In this document: positions 63,701 to 64,000 of the stretch, piece by piece
How positions within the stretch are numbered: position 1 is the stretch's first letter
Layout of the letters: every line of letters starts with the position of its first letter
Assembly: GCA_018653485.1 (NCBI GenBank)
Contig: JABHZE010000005.1
Coordinates: forward strand, 43,996-107,995
DNA: 64,000 bases
DNA from: an archaeon
Lineage (GTDB): Archaea; Nanobdellota; Nanobdellia; Pacearchaeales; GW2011-AR1
Direction of reading: 5' to 3'
The notes under the pieces: generated by a model
Databases searched by the model: none
What the model was told of the DNA's origin: nothing
What the model saw: the letters and a program-made list of their open reading frames with translations, nothing else
Made by a program: the position numbers and the translations under genes

Positions 63701-64000
63701 TTTACATAACTACTCCCATCAAAATAAAACCCTTTTCCAAACTTTCCATCATCAACTTGAACTGCACTTGTAACTGTTCCATTATTCAAACCCATATAAT
63801 CCACCACATCCCCTGAACCATTCACATCATCCATTCTCCACCATGAAACCAAATCTCCGTCCAAATTAGGAACAATAAATCCTGTTCCTTCTTCAGATGA
63901 CGAAACATTAAACAAAACAGAACCACCATAACTCGCATTCAATGGAGCATCAATACTCAAAGTAGGCAAACTCTCATCAACACTAAAACTAATTGAAGAA
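57763..64000 (-). CDS. Giant LamG/GLUG-repeat surface adhesin (5' end beyond window)
   Basis: Over 2,068 residues are visible and the frame stays open past 64000 (it reads SSISFSVDESLP before the first seen repeat), so the start is missing. Four units of about 280-296 residues each join a bacterial-Ig-like strand region to a LamG/concanavalin jelly-roll (e.g. LVSWWRMDDVNGSGDVVDYM, DEILALYNATRLSHTEVV). About residues 1350-1640 hold 11 GLUG motifs of 24-28 residues (GGLVGxNxGNIxNSxATG). Two more Ig-like stretches and an SGWNLLGVS-type domain end the protein. Many N-x-S/T sites suit glycosylation. No sorting signal or membrane helix is seen at the end. Likely binds carbohydrates or a host cell. 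Confidence 0.88.
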   Translation of the reverse strand, partial: SSISFSVDESLPTLSIDAPLNASYGGSVLFNVSSSEEGTGFIVPNLDGDLVSWWRMDDVNGSGDVVDYMGLNNGTVTSAVQVDDGKFGKGFYFDGSSYVNTPFNGTEYENLSFSFWAKTDELPTVGNRYIMDNSPGSVGYIIRMDNAASSMTAYGYYASGGLQSPSAITIPDTDWHYYVVTMNSTAVGISMDNGAFNYDTFSSDSLAASNDLMVFGGEYTGGNRWNGSIDEIAIFSKVLTADEILALYNATRLSHTETVADGNHNYTAYTSDTAGNVNSSSISFSVDGILPLVTIDAPLNVSYGDGSSILFNVSSSEEGTGFIVPNLDGKLVGWWRMDDVNGSGDVVDYMGVNNGSAIADAVQVDGGKFGKGFEFEGDDDYIDLNKKIIDTPASFSAFAWVYHKEDGYDAIISQDNAGRDWFIAALNNDFRFRIYNTIGGSFENTTSSDTIPLNTWTHVGIRVDNSSKTIEGYVNGARVSSMVYTGILETTEATGTHIGRTLSDSYVWNGTLDEVMIFNKSLTDDEVWALYNATRLSHTEVVAEGNHNYTAYSSDVAGNVNSSSFSFSVDEILPSLSIDAPLNVSYANNSVLFNVSSSEEGTGFMVPKLDGNLLAWFRMDDVNGSGDLVDYIGNGYGIAVGDAVQTDGGKFGKGFSFDGAGDYIDAGNGESLNITSGNIAISTWIKFTNTVGYGWIVSKSAGGVGGYELFRNGGSGAIRFSVGDGTGSTGDPYFDIWTTPEYDDGNWHHIVGNYESGVNASLYVDGALVLTESYTPSANILPASSNLFIGGRGAAGGSPFNGSIDETMIFNKSLTADEILALYNATRLSHTEVVSEGNHNYTAYTSDTAGNVNSSSISFNIDETSPSLSLVSPLNLSYANSSVLFNVSSSEEGTGFIVPNLDGSLVSWFRMDDVNGSGDVVDYLGVNNGTALNGAVQVDNGKFGKGFKFVGNGSVGGDHIDLGTDIINGSENFTISAWINMSQFLPGNEEIVSQGENISLEFSINGELIYESLQTSTATAVNALTAKSWNHVAVTYNGTEVTLYVDGNNSASGVKSMPNSVSNTLIGNFQSSNGIVDEVMFFNKSLTGDEIMSLYNATRLSHTEVVNEGSHNYTIYGSDAVGNINSSSISFNIDETLPSVSIVYPQNSSYNVNVSELNYTVSESGGSCWYSNSSGVWNSSVVNAGVNFTKVVSVVDGNEWTLYCNDSVGNKNSTSVSFFKDVTNPVITIGDGTLPFAAAPVRDFIYVNVSVVEDNEDSIRFILYNSSEDIINNSFYSDGTRTINWTNLSAGTYYLGVLVNDTSGNLDQYQNYIMNFWYLITTNITNCDELELINENVTINYTLNNDVDCSGVSFTPIGISPPFVGGFNGNNYSVLNLRMTGTSADYRGLFGYVGVGGVVQDVNVLNASISGDDRIAGVVGENSGSVINCYSNGSVNGDKDTGGLVGRNYGIITNSNSDSAITTRDDGAGGLVGQNDGNITNCYSNTSFTAIIDAGGLVGQNNGNIWNSSATGNVTSSGSYMGGLAGFNNGEIINCFATGDIVGNVYVGGLVGDNNANIVNCSATGYVSGSNYIGGLVGENSANISNSFATGNFNSTGSGNTGGLVGYNNYGNIENSYATGSISTMRSFIGGLVGTNYGNINDSFATGNIISSTSYIGGLVGQSSGNVSNSFSTGNSEGFLDVGGFIGNNIGSISNVYWYNSSGNPADCWANSTGNYSEGCTAIDDINYFKGDVYSANAPMSSWSFFSIWEEVVGDYPHLVWENFAGAGNLSTPQVSYGVGTLGDGARAYQDFIYVSVSFTTNDFANVTFNLYNSTGDSVNSTSYLTETYNINWAGLSSDIYYYNATVFDSSGASNSTDTYNVTLVADSTNITLNSGWNLIALNLSGGSSGADRNISLSSGWNLLGVSSDSNLSFSGLTFTNDSGTSGSWTGSVNDNQVNAYSVYYDNPSDAVGKYKYSSASALSMDDSSLRGQKGYWVYANKSGNLTLSSAGGVAVGVTYNWADLRFSNGTSNLNITDAGDEGWVTTTLQYWDPAEGGFDTICASTGPPYFCDRTTILSWEGTFVYSNQNNVVMIREN

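Overview
The window looks like part of a DPANN archaeon genome, of the Woesearchaeota/Pacearchaeota kind. Archaeal information-processing genes are present: aIF5B, aIF2 gamma, ribosomal proteins uS10 and eS6, an OB-fold/DHH RecJ-like protein, tandem Lrp and TrmB regulators. Most transcription units have an archaeal TATA element 20-30 bases before the start codon, so many messages appear leaderless, while genes inside operons carry GGAG/GAGG ribosome binding sites. The DNA is very A+T rich and gene-dense. DNA gyrase, a PEP-CTERM/dockerin-like protein and a STAS protein are bacterial in character. The lineage is inferred from gene content; no rRNA, tRNA, CRISPR array or insertion sequence was recognised.

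Layout. 1-12 kb: a cut GTPase gene, RecJ-like protein, nucleotidyltransferase plus acetyltransferase, tandem Lrp regulator, steroid-5-alpha-reductase-like enzyme, M23-like protein, small unknown proteins, U32 peptidase and a lone STAS protein. 10-13.4 kb: three minus-strand secreted proteins (nuclease plus lamin-tail-like domain, and two Cys-rich proteins, one with collagen-like triplets). 13.5-28.3 kb: a surface polysaccharide locus with GT-C, GT2 and GT4 glycosyltransferases in overlapping genes, a GHMP sugar kinase and nucleotidyltransferase, the GDP-fucose enzymes Gmd and Fcl with a fucosyltransferase-like protein, and a two-gene ABC exporter. A GmhA-type heptose isomerase at 45.7 kb may serve the same pathway.

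28.4-37.3 kb: uS10, a three-gene glycolate/lactate-oxidase-like operon, a thiol/metal island (DUF5320, DUF134 regulator, thioredoxin-like protein, CcdA-like protein, ZIP transporter, glutaredoxin), a one-domain Dph2 fragment and an ATP-cone nuclease. 37.4-46.4 kb: translation factors and ribosomal protein eS6 among unknown genes, a candidate structured RNA, NYN and TrmB genes, and GmhA. 46.5-51.9 kb: gyrA, gyrB and a LAGLIDADG homing endonuclease whose first 22 residues are a second copy of the GyrB N-terminus.

52-64 kb: envelope genes, namely a coiled-coil protein, two related membrane-anchored surface proteins separated by a 69-bp tandem repeat, a PEP-CTERM protein, and a giant LamG/GLUG adhesin cut by the right edge.

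The most unusual items are the endonuclease-gyrB arrangement, the PEP-CTERM protein in an archaeal context, a pair of intergenic hairpins with GNRA-type loops and compensatory stem changes, and the 69-bp repeat that carries a gene's start codon.
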